A stretch of 64,000 nucleotides of DNA, taken from Tritrichomonas foetus. Lineage: Eukaryota; Parabasalia; Tritrichomonadida; Tritrichomonadidae. Below, in pieces: positions 30,748-40,999 of this stretch. The notes below the pieces were generated by a model. That model saw nothing but the letters and a program-made list of their open reading frames with translations, had not been told where the DNA came from and made no database searches. Positions within the stretch are counted from its first letter, which is position 1. Each line of letters starts with the position of its first letter. The position numbers and the translations under genes are program-made. The stretch spans positions 62,471 to 126,470 of the forward strand of contig MLAK01001149.1 in the NCBI GenBank assembly GCA_001839685.1, written 5' to 3'.

Positions 30748-32421
30748 ATGGATCAAGACGAGGAACGAGATCACCGAATGATCCGTGGCAAAAAAGACAA
30801 AATAATTGACTTTAATAGCGAGGAATCCTTTTTAAAATCACTCAGCGAACCAATATTGAGTGCAAATATGAATATCTCAATTGACATAAAGGAGCCGCTT
30901 TCACTCATTATCGAGCATCTACGAAACGTAAACGATTCAGTTCTCTTTTTCGATTTGGATATTCTCATCGGGCAAAACTTTCATCAAAGAATATTCGATA
31001 TCATACAAAACGAAGATTTGAAAGGAAATAATGGAGACGAAAATGAAACAGAAGAGATTGACAATAATTTAATTTGTTTATGCGTTCGAATGATTTTACT
31101 TTTTTCAAATGGAAATGATGAACATGTCAAAACGATATTCACCAAAGATGTTTTCACTTTACTTTTACAACTACTTAACAAATTTATTGCCAAAGACAAG
31201 CTTGTTGCAAAACCAGCTTTCAGCACCATCAAGAATTTATTATTAATCAATTATTTACCTGATGAAGCAGTTCATGAATTCATCTTCTGGTTATTCAACA
31301 AATCTTTTAATGTTACCCCAACAAATGAAAAATGTTTACTCACAACTGTTATAAAACATATTTTTAGATGCATTCAATCTATAATTCGCCAATATTTCAA
31401 CATTTTATCTCAAAGTGAAATAAATGGTTTTGTTCTTTTCATCAATAAATGGGTTAATGTACAAATTGATCGAAATGAAGACGAAATTTGTATATCATGT
31501 ATTAATTCTGCTTTAAATTGTATGAATGATCTTATAAAAAGGGAACCAACAACATATCATGCATTTTACACAAAAGAATTCATATCAAATATTTTAATTC
31601 AACATATTCAATCGAATGGAATAAAAATGAATGGATTACGAACACTCAAAAGAATTATGACTTTCGAGTGCCCAGCCAAAGAAGAAGAATTTCATCCATC
31701 AAATTATCTTACAGATTATTGCTACTATTCCATTGAAGCGATGCTTAATTATGAAGACAATGAAATTGTTAAAATATATTATTCTAAAGTAATGAGTGCA
31801 GTTATCCGCTCACCATATTCCAATATTGATTATTTAACACAATATGGTATTATTAGTCGAATTTTACAACTTTCTGATTCTCCTGAAGAGCCTTTTAAAG
31901 TTAGAACACAAGCCACTTTAGCTATTGCTGAAAATATGAGCTACTTAACAAATATAGAGGTTGGATATTTAGTGACGGCAGGTGTTATAAAAGTTCTTGT
32001 CAGATCAATAGAAATACTGGAAAATGATAATTTAGAAACTATTTTTGATGCAATTGATGTTATCTTGAATTATCTAGACACTACAGATCCAGTATCTCTC
32101 GCAAAATACCTTGAAGAATTTATTCAAAATGATGTATTGATGATATTCGATCAGATTAATGAAAATCCACTTTATTCTGACAAGTATGATAAATTGATCA
32201 CAAATGTAACTGATCACATTCAGAATCTTATTGAGAAGAGCAAGAATAGAGATGTATATCATGATTTTCTTCAGGCTGAAAAACGATCACGTGATTTTGT
32301 TTCTGACGATTTTGACGATTTAGAATATGACAATCAAAGCGATCATGAAAATAAACAGGAACATGAAGAAGTGAATCAATATGGTGATTATGATAACAAT
32401 TTCTATTCGAACGCTTGGTAG
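30748..32421 (+). CDS. ARM-repeat protein, importin-alpha-like
   Basis: This 557-residue protein consists of armadillo-type triple helices after a basic N-terminus (RDHRMIRGKKDK, residues 8-19) that resembles an importin-beta-binding or nuclear-localisation stretch. Repeat-like segments include VRTQATLAIAENMSYL and the following VTAGVIKVLVRSIEIL with IFDAIDVILNYL, the order and spacing of importin-alpha repeats. Importin alpha carries basic cargo into the nucleus. The middle of the protein is more divergent, and the usual Trp-Asn arrays are not evident, so a diverged ARM protein is the safe call. The C-terminus is acidic (DDFDDLEYDNQSDHENK). ATG at 30748 lies directly after the inverted repeat. 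Confidence 0.65.
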   Translation: MDQDEERDHRMIRGKKDKIIDFNSEESFLKSLSEPILSANMNISIDIKEPLSLIIEHLRNVNDSVLFFDLDILIGQNFHQRIFDIIQNEDLKGNNGDENETEEIDNNLICLCVRMILLFSNGNDEHVKTIFTKDVFTLLLQLLNKFIAKDKLVAKPAFSTIKNLLLINYLPDEAVHEFIFWLFNKSFNVTPTNEKCLLTTVIKHIFRCIQSIIRQYFNILSQSEINGFVLFINKWVNVQIDRNEDEICISCINSALNCMNDLIKREPTTYHAFYTKEFISNILIQHIQSNGIKMNGLRTLKRIMTFECPAKEEEFHPSNYLTDYCYYSIEAMLNYEDNEIVKIYYSKVMSAVIRSPYSNIDYLTQYGIISRILQLSDSPEEPFKVRTQATLAIAENMSYLTNIEVGYLVTAGVIKVLVRSIEILENDNLETIFDAIDVILNYLDTTDPVSLAKYLEEFIQNDVLMIFDQINENPLYSDKYDKLITNVTDHIQNLIEKSKNRDVYHDFLQAEKRSRDFVSDDFDDLEYDNQSDHENKQEHEEVNQYGDYDNNFYSNAW

Positions 32422-32727
32422 TCACTTATCGGATATATTATTTGTATATAAACTAGAATATTTTTTATTAGTCTTTCTTTTGATAATCTCTCCTTCTCAT
32501 GAATTTCATTATTTAATTGTTGTAGTCCAGGGTTAAACTATTCATTGAAAAATGTATTGATGTTCTATTTGGAAAAAAAAAGTACCTAAAGTAGAAAAAT
32601 AGTCTATTTTCTTGTTTTATGTTAGGTTTGGCTAAATGCGGATTTAATTTGTTTGTTCAAAAAAACGAAAAAACAACGGATAAATTCAATTCTTTATTAA
32701 CAAATAAAAAAGACATAAATTAAACAT
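32422..32727. other. Intergenic stretch between convergent genes
   Basis: About 300 bases joining the 3' ends of the ARM-repeat and carboxypeptidase genes. Short A tracts only; nothing recognised. Confidence 0.4.
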
Positions 32728-34341
32728 TTACAAAAATCGAAAGTGTGGCTGATTTTTGGGTCGATTTGATTTTGAATTTGCCGAACCTTTTGTGAATGGA
32801 AGCGCCAGTTGGTTTGTTTTATTTCGATTTTGTGATATGATCCTTAATTCGAATTCTTTTTTCATTTCCCTCTGCCATTGAAGTGTTGAGAATTCATTTT
32901 TTTGAGGATCCAAACCATTTTGAAGTTCTTTTTCAGCAAATTTTCGCATTCCTGTTGATTGATTAAAGAAGTGATAAATTGCTTCAACAACTTTTGAACC
33001 AATTCCTTTCCAAATTTTCTCGTCATTCAATAAACCAGATAGGGGACCTTGAGTAATACCGCCAAAAGAAGTTTCTATTGTGAAACTTTGAACGATTCCA
33101 AATTCTTTTCGAGCGACAATTCTACCGGACGATTTTCTGGAATTTGGATAAGAAAACTCGCATCTTTGCCAAGTGAAAGCATCACTTAGCATTGTAATAA
33201 TTCTTGGTAATATTTTTTCTTTATTCTTCAAATTTGAATCATCATCATTCGGACACCCGTATGCAAAAGTTCCATGCAAACGTGAATGCCCATGGAAATC
33301 AATATAAAGTTCGATTGAGTTCTGATGAAATTCCATGAAATTTTTCGCATGAAAGATGACGGGATGTAAAACAGAATCAGGTGCACTCCAAACACGATTT
33401 AAATCGTATCCACTTAAGGAGCATCGATAAAATCCTTCAATGACACCATCAATGTTTATCATTGGAATTATTTTAAATATATACCGTTCAAGTAAATATC
33501 TTGCTTGTGCTGATGGCATCAGAAGAAAATCAATAAAACCATGAACAACATAACTGCTATTCGATTCACCTGGATGAACTCTTCCAGTGATAAAAATGAT
33601 TTTCTTCTTATCATTTGAAACTAATGGTGATGTGATTGTAATAAGGGGACAATCCCTTCCACCTACTGTTTGACATAACGTTTCTGAGCTGAAAATTCCT
33701 GACGACTTTTTTGACCAATTAAAAATATTTTTTAAAAGGTGTGAATATGTATATGGTAGAGAATAACTTAAATAAACTGTATCGGCATCATACGAGAATC
33801 TAATTTGGAATTGTAAAGTTGATCTATTGCAGGTGACCGCATAGGCATAATTATATCCAGAACGGGTCCAACCTGCGCCGGTGCTTTGATATGCTTTCTG
33901 CGAATACATGAATACTTTGGATCCAGAATTTAAAACGTCTTTGTTTTTATGAAATCCAGTGATATAGAATTGATATATTGCGTCTTTATGCGTGTTTTTG
34001 ATCTCGAAGTAAAACCATTGACAACTACCTGATCGATTTTTATCGTATTCAAGATTCAATCTGTAAATGTCTCGTTCGATATGAAAAGCGGATTCTAAAT
34101 TCCCACTTTCGAAGTGAGAATTAAAGCGCAGTAATTTATCAGTGCGTTTCTTGCGAGGTGGAAGACATAATGAATGATCTGAAATCGAGTAAATTTGAGT
34201 TCCGAGAGTATGTAAATTTTCAGGCCATTTTGGGTGGCATATTGGTGAAGTAAAAGGGGACCTACTGCGTCCAGGGGTCCCCTCGTGTATAATATGGACG
34301 TTGTCTTTTGATGATGGGGTGAATATATTCTCCTCATTCAT
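32728..34341 (-). CDS. Cytosolic carboxypeptidase (M14 family, AGBL/CCP-like)
   Basis: The 537-residue zinc carboxypeptidase probably trims glutamate side chains or C-terminal residues from tubulin. ATG at 34339-34341 is used; the TTG one codon upstream is not. An N-terminal beta-sandwich typical of the CCP family precedes the catalytic domain: GNLESAFHIERDIYRLNL, then GSCQWFYFEIKN. The zinc site is HPGES (His and Glu, about residue 255) and the His of DFHGHS (about 349); substrate-binding NRVW follows SGYDLNR; the catalytic Glu is in TIETSFGG (about 422). All are present, so it should be active. In a flagellate it would modify axonemal and cytoskeletal microtubules. The C-terminus is basic and disordered. 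Confidence 0.92.
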   Translation of the reverse strand: MNEENIFTPSSKDNVHIIHEGTPGRSRSPFTSPICHPKWPENLHTLGTQIYSISDHSLCLPPRKKRTDKLLRFNSHFESGNLESAFHIERDIYRLNLEYDKNRSGSCQWFYFEIKNTHKDAIYQFYITGFHKNKDVLNSGSKVFMYSQKAYQSTGAGWTRSGYNYAYAVTCNRSTLQFQIRFSYDADTVYLSYSLPYTYSHLLKNIFNWSKKSSGIFSSETLCQTVGGRDCPLITITSPLVSNDKKKIIFITGRVHPGESNSSYVVHGFIDFLLMPSAQARYLLERYIFKIIPMINIDGVIEGFYRCSLSGYDLNRVWSAPDSVLHPVIFHAKNFMEFHQNSIELYIDFHGHSRLHGTFAYGCPNDDDSNLKNKEKILPRIITMLSDAFTWQRCEFSYPNSRKSSGRIVARKEFGIVQSFTIETSFGGITQGPLSGLLNDEKIWKGIGSKVVEAIYHFFNQSTGMRKFAEKELQNGLDPQKNEFSTLQWQREMKKEFELRIISQNRNKTNQLALPFTKGSANSKSNRPKNQPHFRFL

Positions 34342-34815
34342 CAATCATGATTGAAATCCAAAATCAGATAACGTCTCTCAAAAAGTGAACAATTTTCAAA
34401 GCAAGCATGCAAAAGAGAATGATTATATTCAATAATTTGAATTTAAATATCTTATTTTTTTTTTGAATCTCCCAAGTTGATGTTGTTTTTTCAATGAGTT
34501 TTTTAATCTTTGTATTTTATGAAAAAGTGAAAAATTGGAAATTTTTCAATGACGGTTTATTTATAACCATGAATTAGTCATAATAAAATTATCGCATAAT
34601 TTCACAGTTGTAGTTATTTAAGAGAAAAATCAAGATTGGTAAAAAAAAAAAAAAAAAAAAATCTAACGAGTTTATTTTTTATCACTGAACAAATATAAAT
34701 ACAAACAAAGACATGATAAAATAATTGAATCAAAGGTTAATTATTGGCTAATCCTTGTCAAATAAAGATTCCTGACAAGTTTTGTAGCAGTTGACACTCT
34801 TTCCCAATTATTTTT
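34342..34815. other. Intergenic stretch between divergent genes, with an A21 tract
   Basis: This holds the promoters of the carboxypeptidase (minus) and ankyrin (plus) genes. A run of 21 A at 34641-34661 is the only distinct element. No RNA gene seen. Confidence 0.45.
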
Positions 34816-37800
34816 ATGTCCAGTGAGAACAAACTTATTTATAGCCATGATAATTATGGAAATTCTGAAAACCAGCAGTTCTTTGTCACTATCGAAGAAA
34901 ATAAAATTGTTGATAATGAGAATTTTCCAAAAAGTCAATTTTTTGATAAAACAACACTTGACATATTAAATGATTTATGTAAAAGGGGCAAATTCAAGAA
35001 ATATGGAATAAACTCACGATTGATCTATCAAAATAGCTTTTTTTCTATTCCAATTCCAGTTAATGTAAATCCAATCATTTCTTTCCCTCAGATTTTGATT
35101 CATAAAGATTATATCAAAAATGAACATGAAGTTTCAGATTTTTTATCCATTGTTGAAAAAAGTTTTGATTCATTTAAAAATATAAGAATTACTTTCCATC
35201 ATACTTTTGGTTTTTGTAAAGATTTAATTTTACAAATTCCATTTTCTCCAGTGAGTAAATCAACAAATATTTTTGAAGCAATTTCTGAAACACTTGGCGA
35301 AAGAAATTGGAAAGACCCAATACTTAATTTATGTAAATTGATTAACGTTGATTTAGAAAATTTGATTTTACAAGCCAAATTTAATCAAAAAATAGAATTA
35401 ATTTCCCCTTTTGACACAATTATCAATACATTCAGACTTTTGTTTTCTGAAGAAGGTATTTTTCAACCAATATCTGGTGCTGAATCAAATATTACATTTA
35501 TTTATGATGTTGTTTCTTTACCATCATTCATTAAGAACAATCTAATGAATAAGTTTTCACAAGAAAATCATAGTTTAAACCAAATTGTTCTTCCCAAATT
35601 AAATACCGATCTGAACCAGGCTTTAAAGCATACTCCAATCCTAGATTTTTTGCATACAATTCTCACAATATTAATTCCAGTTTTTTCTCAATGGAATGGT
35701 AGTTTTGATGAAGAAATTAAAGAAATTTTGGACTGCGCAATGACAAAATATCTGCTTTCTTTTATTTCTAAGCATGACAAATTATTTGAATTAATGCCCA
35801 TATCGAATGTAAAATGGGAATCTCTATATGAAAATATCAAAGGGAAAATTCACCAAATTGAGAAATCCATTGATTTAGTTGTGGCACTTACATACGCAAA
35901 AATGGACAACCTAATAGATGAATTAATTGGATATATAAAACTTTCCTTAGAATTCCATCAATTATTTTCCAATAACTATAATTCACATGATCCGCCTTCA
36001 AACAATTTACATCAAAATGATTCACCTCAAAATGATATACTTCAAAATGATTTACCTCAAAAAAATATACTTAAAAATACATTAAGTTCAACTACTTTAC
36101 GTTCGAATACTTTAGGTCCGAAAATATTACGTACCAACACATTAAATAATAATAATGATTTAATTTCAAGTAATTCAGAAAAAAAATGTGTAATTGTTAA
36201 TGAAAATATTTTAAATGACAATAGTGTGAATGAAAACAATTACAATGAAGACAATGCAAATGCAAATAATTCTAACTCTTATGATTTATTTTTGAAAGAT
36301 TTTGGTTCAGTTATTTTTTCATGTCCTGTGACAAATTTACTTGGTGATCAATTTCATTTAATTCTGACAAAAGGAATTCTTCGCATATTCACAGTTAAAT
36401 CGAAGATTAAGGCCGAAATTTTTCTGCCTTTTTTTAATGATTCTCAAAGTCTTGACGAACTTTTGTTTGAGATTCCAATTCAATCTACATATTGCATGAA
36501 AATCCCGACTTCCAATGTTTGCCTCCTAAAAACACCCAAAGACCAAATATTTCTTGTTTTTAATAACGATGATACAAATTCAGCAACAACAAATAATGAT
36601 TTATGTAAAATATTTTGGATTCTTTTGAATTTTTGTCAGTGCATAATGAATAAAAAATCCTTTTCACCTCCACATCCAAAAACTTGGATTAGTTTGTGGT
36701 TTTTTAAATGTTCACCAAATAGTGAATCTGTATATGCCAATATTGTGGTTGATAACAATAGATGGCAAGCCCAATTTTCTCTTGAGAAATATGTATATAA
36801 ACTAGGCAAAATAGGAATCACAAACACAGAAACTTTACTTTCAGGTGGAAACTATGAAATTTGTGGCAAATTGAATCAAAAAATTATGAATTTTGATCAT
36901 TTGTATGATTCGATCTATGGGCTTAAATATAGTTATAGTGATTTAATTAGTTATGTAACCAAAGAAAAGCCAATAGAATTCAATAAATATGATTTAATCT
37001 ATTCACTGTCATATGATCTTGCAACATGCCATCAAATTGAGTGCAGATTTAAGATTTTAAAGATTTTAGGAATAGCAAATTTTTCCTTTGCATTGAAAAA
37101 TCAATTGTTTTCATTACTTCAATATCAAATTAATGAATTCTATTTACCTTATTTTAATAATAAGCAAATTGCACTAAAATATAAATTTAGGCAATTACCA
37201 ATTCTCAATTTATCAACTATGTTATCTGATGGTGAAGAAATTCTTTGCTATTTAATAAAAAACTTAAATTGGGATGAAGTGAAAAGCAGCACAAACAAAG
37301 CTATTACTTATTTTTCACTTCATAATTCTTCTTGTTCAAATTTACAAACTCTTCATCAGAATGAAATTAACGTAAATCAACCTAAAAAAATTGGGATATC
37401 TCCAATAATGAGTTCAGTTCAAAATAATTATAGTGATAAAATTTCATTTTTATGTAAAAAAGGAATTTATATTCGTGATTCACTCATTTGGGCGATTGAA
37501 AATAATAAATTAAATATTGCAAATGAATTGATAACATTCTGTTCTCAAGAATTTAACTATCCTGATAAAAAAGGTCGATTTTTGATTCATATTTTAATTA
37601 ATAAATATCCGCATGGGCTTTACCAACTCTCAAAATATTGGGAGATAATTGATCCCAATCGTTACATTCCTAATTCTGAATATCCGCATCCTATTTTTTA
37701 TATTCTACAACAAAAAGAACCACTTAAAGGAGTTTTGCATGCACTTTTGTCATTTCCAAATATAAATCTGAATATTATTGATGAAAACGGTGAAACACCA

Positions 37801-38112
37801 CTGACTTATGCAATTTCAAATAATGTGAGTTCACCTCTTGTTCAGATTTTATTAAAAGACAAAAGATGCAATGTTGATCAATTAAATGAAAAAGGAAAAT
37901 CACCTTTATTTATTGCTGTTGAAAATAGCAATTTTAATTTTGTGAAATTTCTCATCGAAAGAAAAGTGATAGTTAACTATCCTAACGATAATCTAATGAC
38001 ACCTCTTAAACAAGCAAAGCTTCAAGGAAATAATGAAATTATTGAACTATTGCAAAAAAATGGTGCAAATGATAGTTTTTGGGATTATGATTCAGAAGAT
38101 GATGACAAATGA
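34816..38112 (+). CDS. Asn-rich ankyrin-repeat protein
   Basis: The 1,098-residue protein has a C-terminal ankyrin array (about 890-1,085): DENGETPLTYAISNN, NEKGKSPLFIAVENSN and NLMTPLKQAKLQGNNEII are canonical repeats. Upstream (about 480-620) is a beta-rich PH-like stretch beginning FGSVIFSCPVTNLLGDQFHL, and before it helices at about 240-390. The order helical bundle, PH-like, ankyrin recalls ACAP/ASAP Arf GTPase-activating proteins, but the zinc-finger CxxC of an ArfGAP domain is absent, so that activity is not claimed. Residues about 397-446 are a degenerate five-residue repeat encoded by 15-bp units. No membrane segment. The tail is acidic (DSEDDDK). Ankyrin proteins are a very large family in trichomonads. 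Confidence 0.75.
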   Translation: MSSENKLIYSHDNYGNSENQQFFVTIEENKIVDNENFPKSQFFDKTTLDILNDLCKRGKFKKYGINSRLIYQNSFFSIPIPVNVNPIISFPQILIHKDYIKNEHEVSDFLSIVEKSFDSFKNIRITFHHTFGFCKDLILQIPFSPVSKSTNIFEAISETLGERNWKDPILNLCKLINVDLENLILQAKFNQKIELISPFDTIINTFRLLFSEEGIFQPISGAESNITFIYDVVSLPSFIKNNLMNKFSQENHSLNQIVLPKLNTDLNQALKHTPILDFLHTILTILIPVFSQWNGSFDEEIKEILDCAMTKYLLSFISKHDKLFELMPISNVKWESLYENIKGKIHQIEKSIDLVVALTYAKMDNLIDELIGYIKLSLEFHQLFSNNYNSHDPPSNNLHQNDSPQNDILQNDLPQKNILKNTLSSTTLRSNTLGPKILRTNTLNNNNDLISSNSEKKCVIVNENILNDNSVNENNYNEDNANANNSNSYDLFLKDFGSVIFSCPVTNLLGDQFHLILTKGILRIFTVKSKIKAEIFLPFFNDSQSLDELLFEIPIQSTYCMKIPTSNVCLLKTPKDQIFLVFNNDDTNSATTNNDLCKIFWILLNFCQCIMNKKSFSPPHPKTWISLWFFKCSPNSESVYANIVVDNNRWQAQFSLEKYVYKLGKIGITNTETLLSGGNYEICGKLNQKIMNFDHLYDSIYGLKYSYSDLISYVTKEKPIEFNKYDLIYSLSYDLATCHQIECRFKILKILGIANFSFALKNQLFSLLQYQINEFYLPYFNNKQIALKYKFRQLPILNLSTMLSDGEEILCYLIKNLNWDEVKSSTNKAITYFSLHNSSCSNLQTLHQNEINVNQPKKIGISPIMSSVQNNYSDKISFLCKKGIYIRDSLIWAIENNKLNIANELITFCSQEFNYPDKKGRFLIHILINKYPHGLYQLSKYWEIIDPNRYIPNSEYPHPIFYILQQKEPLKGVLHALLSFPNINLNIIDENGETPLTYAISNNVSSPLVQILLKDKRCNVDQLNEKGKSPLFIAVENSNFNFVKFLIERKVIVNYPNDNLMTPLKQAKLQGNNEIIELLQKNGANDSFWDYDSEDDDK
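36003..36152 (+). repeat. Coding 15-bp minisatellite in the ankyrin gene
   Basis: About ten degenerate 15-base units of the type ATACTTCAAAATGAT encode five-residue repeats such as SPQND, ILQND, LPQKN, LRSNT. The frame is kept because the unit is a multiple of three. Confidence 0.8.
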
Positions 38113-38191
38113 TTCTTAAAAAAACTTCAAAAATCAAAACAAAGCGTTAAATACTTATATTTATTCGGTTCTACATAAATAAATGTTTGTA
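38113..38191. other. Short 3' flank of the ankyrin gene
   Basis: AT-rich sequence between the ankyrin stop and the small minus-strand ORF. Nothing recognised. Confidence 0.3.
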
Positions 38192-38497
38192 CTACACAAT
38201 TTTCTTGTGAATTCTATTTTTTTTATTTCTTGCATGAGCGTTACCATCATTGATATTTTCTTCCATTGTAAATAATTGATTCGGATTGTTCAAATATAAT
38301 TGATAATTATCTGTTAATAGTTTTGTTATCTTCTTGACCATTTTCATTATTTCCACTTCGTCTCTCATTAGAATTAATGCATCTCGCTTCTTTCTTTGTT
38401 TGCTAGATTTGCAAGTAATCAAAAAAACTATCAATAGCATGAAAATTTTTTCGGTTTCATTCAAAGTGAATTTTATGTAATTTCTCGAGAATCTCAT
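38192..38497 (-). CDS. Small hypothetical single-pass membrane protein
   Basis: The 101-residue ORF starts with ATG at 38495-38497. It has one hydrophobic segment near residues 17-30 (KIFMLLIVFLITC), then a basic stretch (KSSKQRKKRD) and a helical, charged tail. This looks like a signal-anchor protein with a cytoplasmic tail, but it has no recognised family and could be a chance ORF. It is convergent with the ankyrin gene and separated from the minisatellite upstream. Confidence 0.35.
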   Translation of the reverse strand: MRFSRNYIKFTLNETEKIFMLLIVFLITCKSSKQRKKRDALILMRDEVEIMKMVKKITKLLTDNYQLYLNNPNQLFTMEENINDGNAHARNKKNRIHKKIV

Positions 38498-38578
38498 TAT
38501 CACTATCTAGAAGCGAAATTCATGAAATTAAAAGAATAATTATAAATTCACAATAATATGATTAATCAATAATATAAA

Positions 38579-38740
38579 CAAGAAATAACAAGAATGAAAG
38601 AAATGACAAGAATGAAAGAAATAACAAGAAAGAAAGAAATGACAAGAAAGAAAGAAATGACAAGAAAGAAAGAAATGACAAGAAAGAAAGAAATGACAAG
38701 AAAGAAAGAATGAAAGAAAGAAATAACAAGAATGAAAGAA
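38579..38740 (+). repeat. 18-bp purine-rich minisatellite
   Basis: About nine units based on ACAAGAAAGAAAGAAATG, with variants in which AATG or AATAAC replaces part of the unit. It lies just downstream of the CapZ alpha stop. The long Cys/Phe/Ser ORFs read from it on the minus strand are artefacts of the repeat. Confidence 0.92.
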
Positions 38741-38771
38741 GCAATATTTTATCATCATACAAAAAAACAAT

Positions 38772-39563
38772 TTAAACAACTCCGACTGTTAAAAGGCGCC
38801 TCCAGTCTATTTTTTCACGAACAATTGTTACTTTTCTTCTCAGCTTTTTGAGAGCTTCTTGATTTACTTGCACGAATGCTTTATTCACATTTTCGAGCCA
38901 CTTTTCTTCAAAAGAAATGATTTCGTCCAAGACATGATCAGAAATGTCTTCCGGTGTTTCTTCATCAATATGAACATCCTTCAATTTTGCTCCATTTTCA
39001 CACATTACATTTCCTGTTTCGAAAAAGTGCTGCTTCATTTTTGTTTCACCTTTCAAAGTGCTGTCAGATAAAACGTAGCGGCTTACAACGCTTCCAGTTC
39101 GATAATTTTCCAAACTGACTGAAAAACTAACAATAATGATTACAATTGAATCATCAGGAAGATCGAAAACTCCAAAAGCGAAATCTTCGTGATAGGCAGA
39201 TTCGACATAATTTTTTAACTTTTGCTGGATTTTTGTTCGTAATTTTGAGGACTTCGTTGTTGGCTTCATTCCCGTTTCTTTTATTTGCTTGGTTTTGAAA
39301 TCGTAAGTAAATGATGTGAAATCAACCGGATCGATAAAAGATCCGTCACTTTGCTGTGCTTCGCTGCATAAAATCGCTGTATGTGTTCCAACAGAAACCG
39401 TTAAATAATTATTAAATGCCCAGTTTCGGTATAATTTTGTTTCATTTTTTTTGATTACTTTTTTTGTGCTTGGTGAAACACTTTCAAGTAATTCTTTGCA
39501 TTGCGTAAATTCACCTGGATGTGCGTTTTCTAAAAAATTTTTGACGATTTTGGTTTCTGCCAT
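38772..39563 (-). CDS. CAPZA: F-actin-capping protein subunit alpha
   Basis: The 263-residue protein matches CapZ alpha along its length. With a beta subunit it caps the barbed ends of actin filaments. The N-terminus KNFLENAHPGEFTQC matches the family phrase with PPGEF. The mid-section keeps the family's FIDPVDFTSFTYDFKT line and YVESAYHEDFAFGVFD. The C-terminal actin-binding tail KKLRRKVTIVREKIDWRRLL corresponds to [20 protein letters not shown] of vertebrate CapZ alpha. Length is close to the usual 280-290. Start is ATG at 39561-39563. The capping function is well supported; the beta subunit is not in this window. Confidence 0.95.
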   Translation of the reverse strand: MAETKIVKNFLENAHPGEFTQCKELLESVSPSTKKVIKKNETKLYRNWAFNNYLTVSVGTHTAILCSEAQQSDGSFIDPVDFTSFTYDFKTKQIKETGMKPTTKSSKLRTKIQQKLKNYVESAYHEDFAFGVFDLPDDSIVIIIVSFSVSLENYRTGSVVSRYVLSDSTLKGETKMKQHFFETGNVMCENGAKLKDVHIDEETPEDISDHVLDEIISFEEKWLENVNKAFVQVNQEALKKLRRKVTIVREKIDWRRLLTVGVV

Positions 39564-39795
39564 CAGATTTGGATGGTTTTGCGGATTTCACAATAATGTG
39601 GTTAGAATAATTTCGATTATTTTTGATGTCTAGAAACTTTTTCAATATATAAACAGTCATTGACTCATTTTATGACCATATATATATTGAAAATTTTCGA
39701 TTAAAATTAACTTTTTTCGTATTGAAAAAGTCTTTCTTCAGAAATATTAGACCATATAGACACAGAAAAAGTGTTCATTTTTTTACCAATCTGCA

Positions 39796-40650
39796 ATGAC
39801 AAGCGAATCCGAATCGAGAATCGATCAACTTACTTCCCAGGCATGCGAAACATCATTAGTTGTTCAAGATTTACTCGAAAAAAATGATCCTTCAGTTCTT
39901 GAATCCTATATTTCCTTCTATCAAATTGCAACAGAAGCTTTGGATCTTCAGGAAGCTCAAATGAACGATATAAAACGCGAAAATGAATATCTCGTTGACG
40001 ACATTTCTCAAAAATTGATCAAATTACAGAATTTATCTGAAGATATCACTCAATATGAGGAAGAAATCAAACGCTCGCAAGAAGAAATGGAAAAATTCAA
40101 ACAACAGATAGATGAGCAAACACAAATAAACGGAGTTTTATCAGCAAAACTTGATAAACGAAAATTATTAATACCTCAAATCAAAAATGTTTTTAAATCA
40201 CTTTCTGAAATTGAGAAAACAAACTCTGCAGGAGCAACCGAAGATATTGAATTTGAACTGATCAAACAAAAAGAATTACGTGACCAAATTGAAAAAATTA
40301 AGAGAAGCATGAATGACACAACAATTCGCTCAAAAAGTTTGATTAAAAAGAACCAAATGAAGGCATCAGAACTTGAAGCGAAAATAAAACGAAATTCTTC
40401 ATCTACAAATTTATTAACACTCGAACAAAATGAAAAACAAAAAGTTGGACCTTCAATGATTATCCACAAAACCCAAGATTCGCAAGCCGACGAAGTTCGT
40501 CTTCTTCACACATCGATGGAAGATTCTCTCAGGGCAAATTCCACTTTGAGAGCACAATTAAATAACTTGAAATCAGACTTGAACGCTGTTCGTGAAGAAA
40601 ATGCAGCTTTAAAGGAACTCATGCGGAATGTCATGAATTCACAAAAGTGA
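39796..40650 (+). CDS. Coiled-coil protein of unknown function
   Basis: The 284-residue protein starts with ATG at 39796, about 20 bases after a TTCATTTTTTT stretch that could be an initiator. It is nearly all coiled coil: residues 50-125 (including QYEEEIKRSQEEMEKFKQ), 150-205 and 230-280, with a Ser-rich break near 200-215. No other domain. It is divergent from CapZ alpha, with 232 bases between starts. The composition suits a cytoskeletal or intraflagellar adaptor, but the family is not recognised. Confidence 0.7.
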   Translation: MTSESESRIDQLTSQACETSLVVQDLLEKNDPSVLESYISFYQIATEALDLQEAQMNDIKRENEYLVDDISQKLIKLQNLSEDITQYEEEIKRSQEEMEKFKQQIDEQTQINGVLSAKLDKRKLLIPQIKNVFKSLSEIEKTNSAGATEDIEFELIKQKELRDQIEKIKRSMNDTTIRSKSLIKKNQMKASELEAKIKRNSSSTNLLTLEQNEKQKVGPSMIIHKTQDSQADEVRLLHTSMEDSLRANSTLRAQLNNLKSDLNAVREENAALKELMRNVMNSQK

Positions 40651-40999
40651 GAATTTCGCAATTAGATTTATCTTTGGTTTATTCGTTTTACTTGCTTGTT
40701 TTATTTGTTAATTTCGTTATTTTCATAAATTATGTTTCAGATTTTTATTTATTTATATTTTTATTCATAAATTATGTTTCTGATTTTTTTTTATTTTTCC
40801 CCTTCTTCTTCTTCTTTTACTTCTTTACTTCGAGAACGAAAATGACATTTACTGTGACTCATGATGATAAATTTAAATTAGCAAATTAATTTCATCGTTC
40901 TTTTGTCATTTCTTCGAAAAATTCATGATATGTAACAAAAAATTATAAGATTCAAAATAATGACATGTGAAATAAAATATCATTATCACCAAATTCCAT
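40651..40999. other. Intergenic stretch with a 42-bp direct duplication
   Basis: T-rich. A copy of CATAAATTATGTTTCAG near 40724 is repeated as CATAAATTATGTTTCTG near 40766, so one 42-base unit appears duplicated. An 80-codon ORF here is Phe-rich low complexity and not considered real. Confidence 0.5.

Noticed and set aside
38540..38779. Two overlapping minus-strand ORFs rich in Cys, Phe and Ser
   Set aside because: They are translations of the 18-bp minisatellite in two frames.
40647..40889. 80-codon Phe-rich ORF after the coiled-coil gene
   Set aside because: Low-complexity translation of a T-rich stretch with a local duplication.
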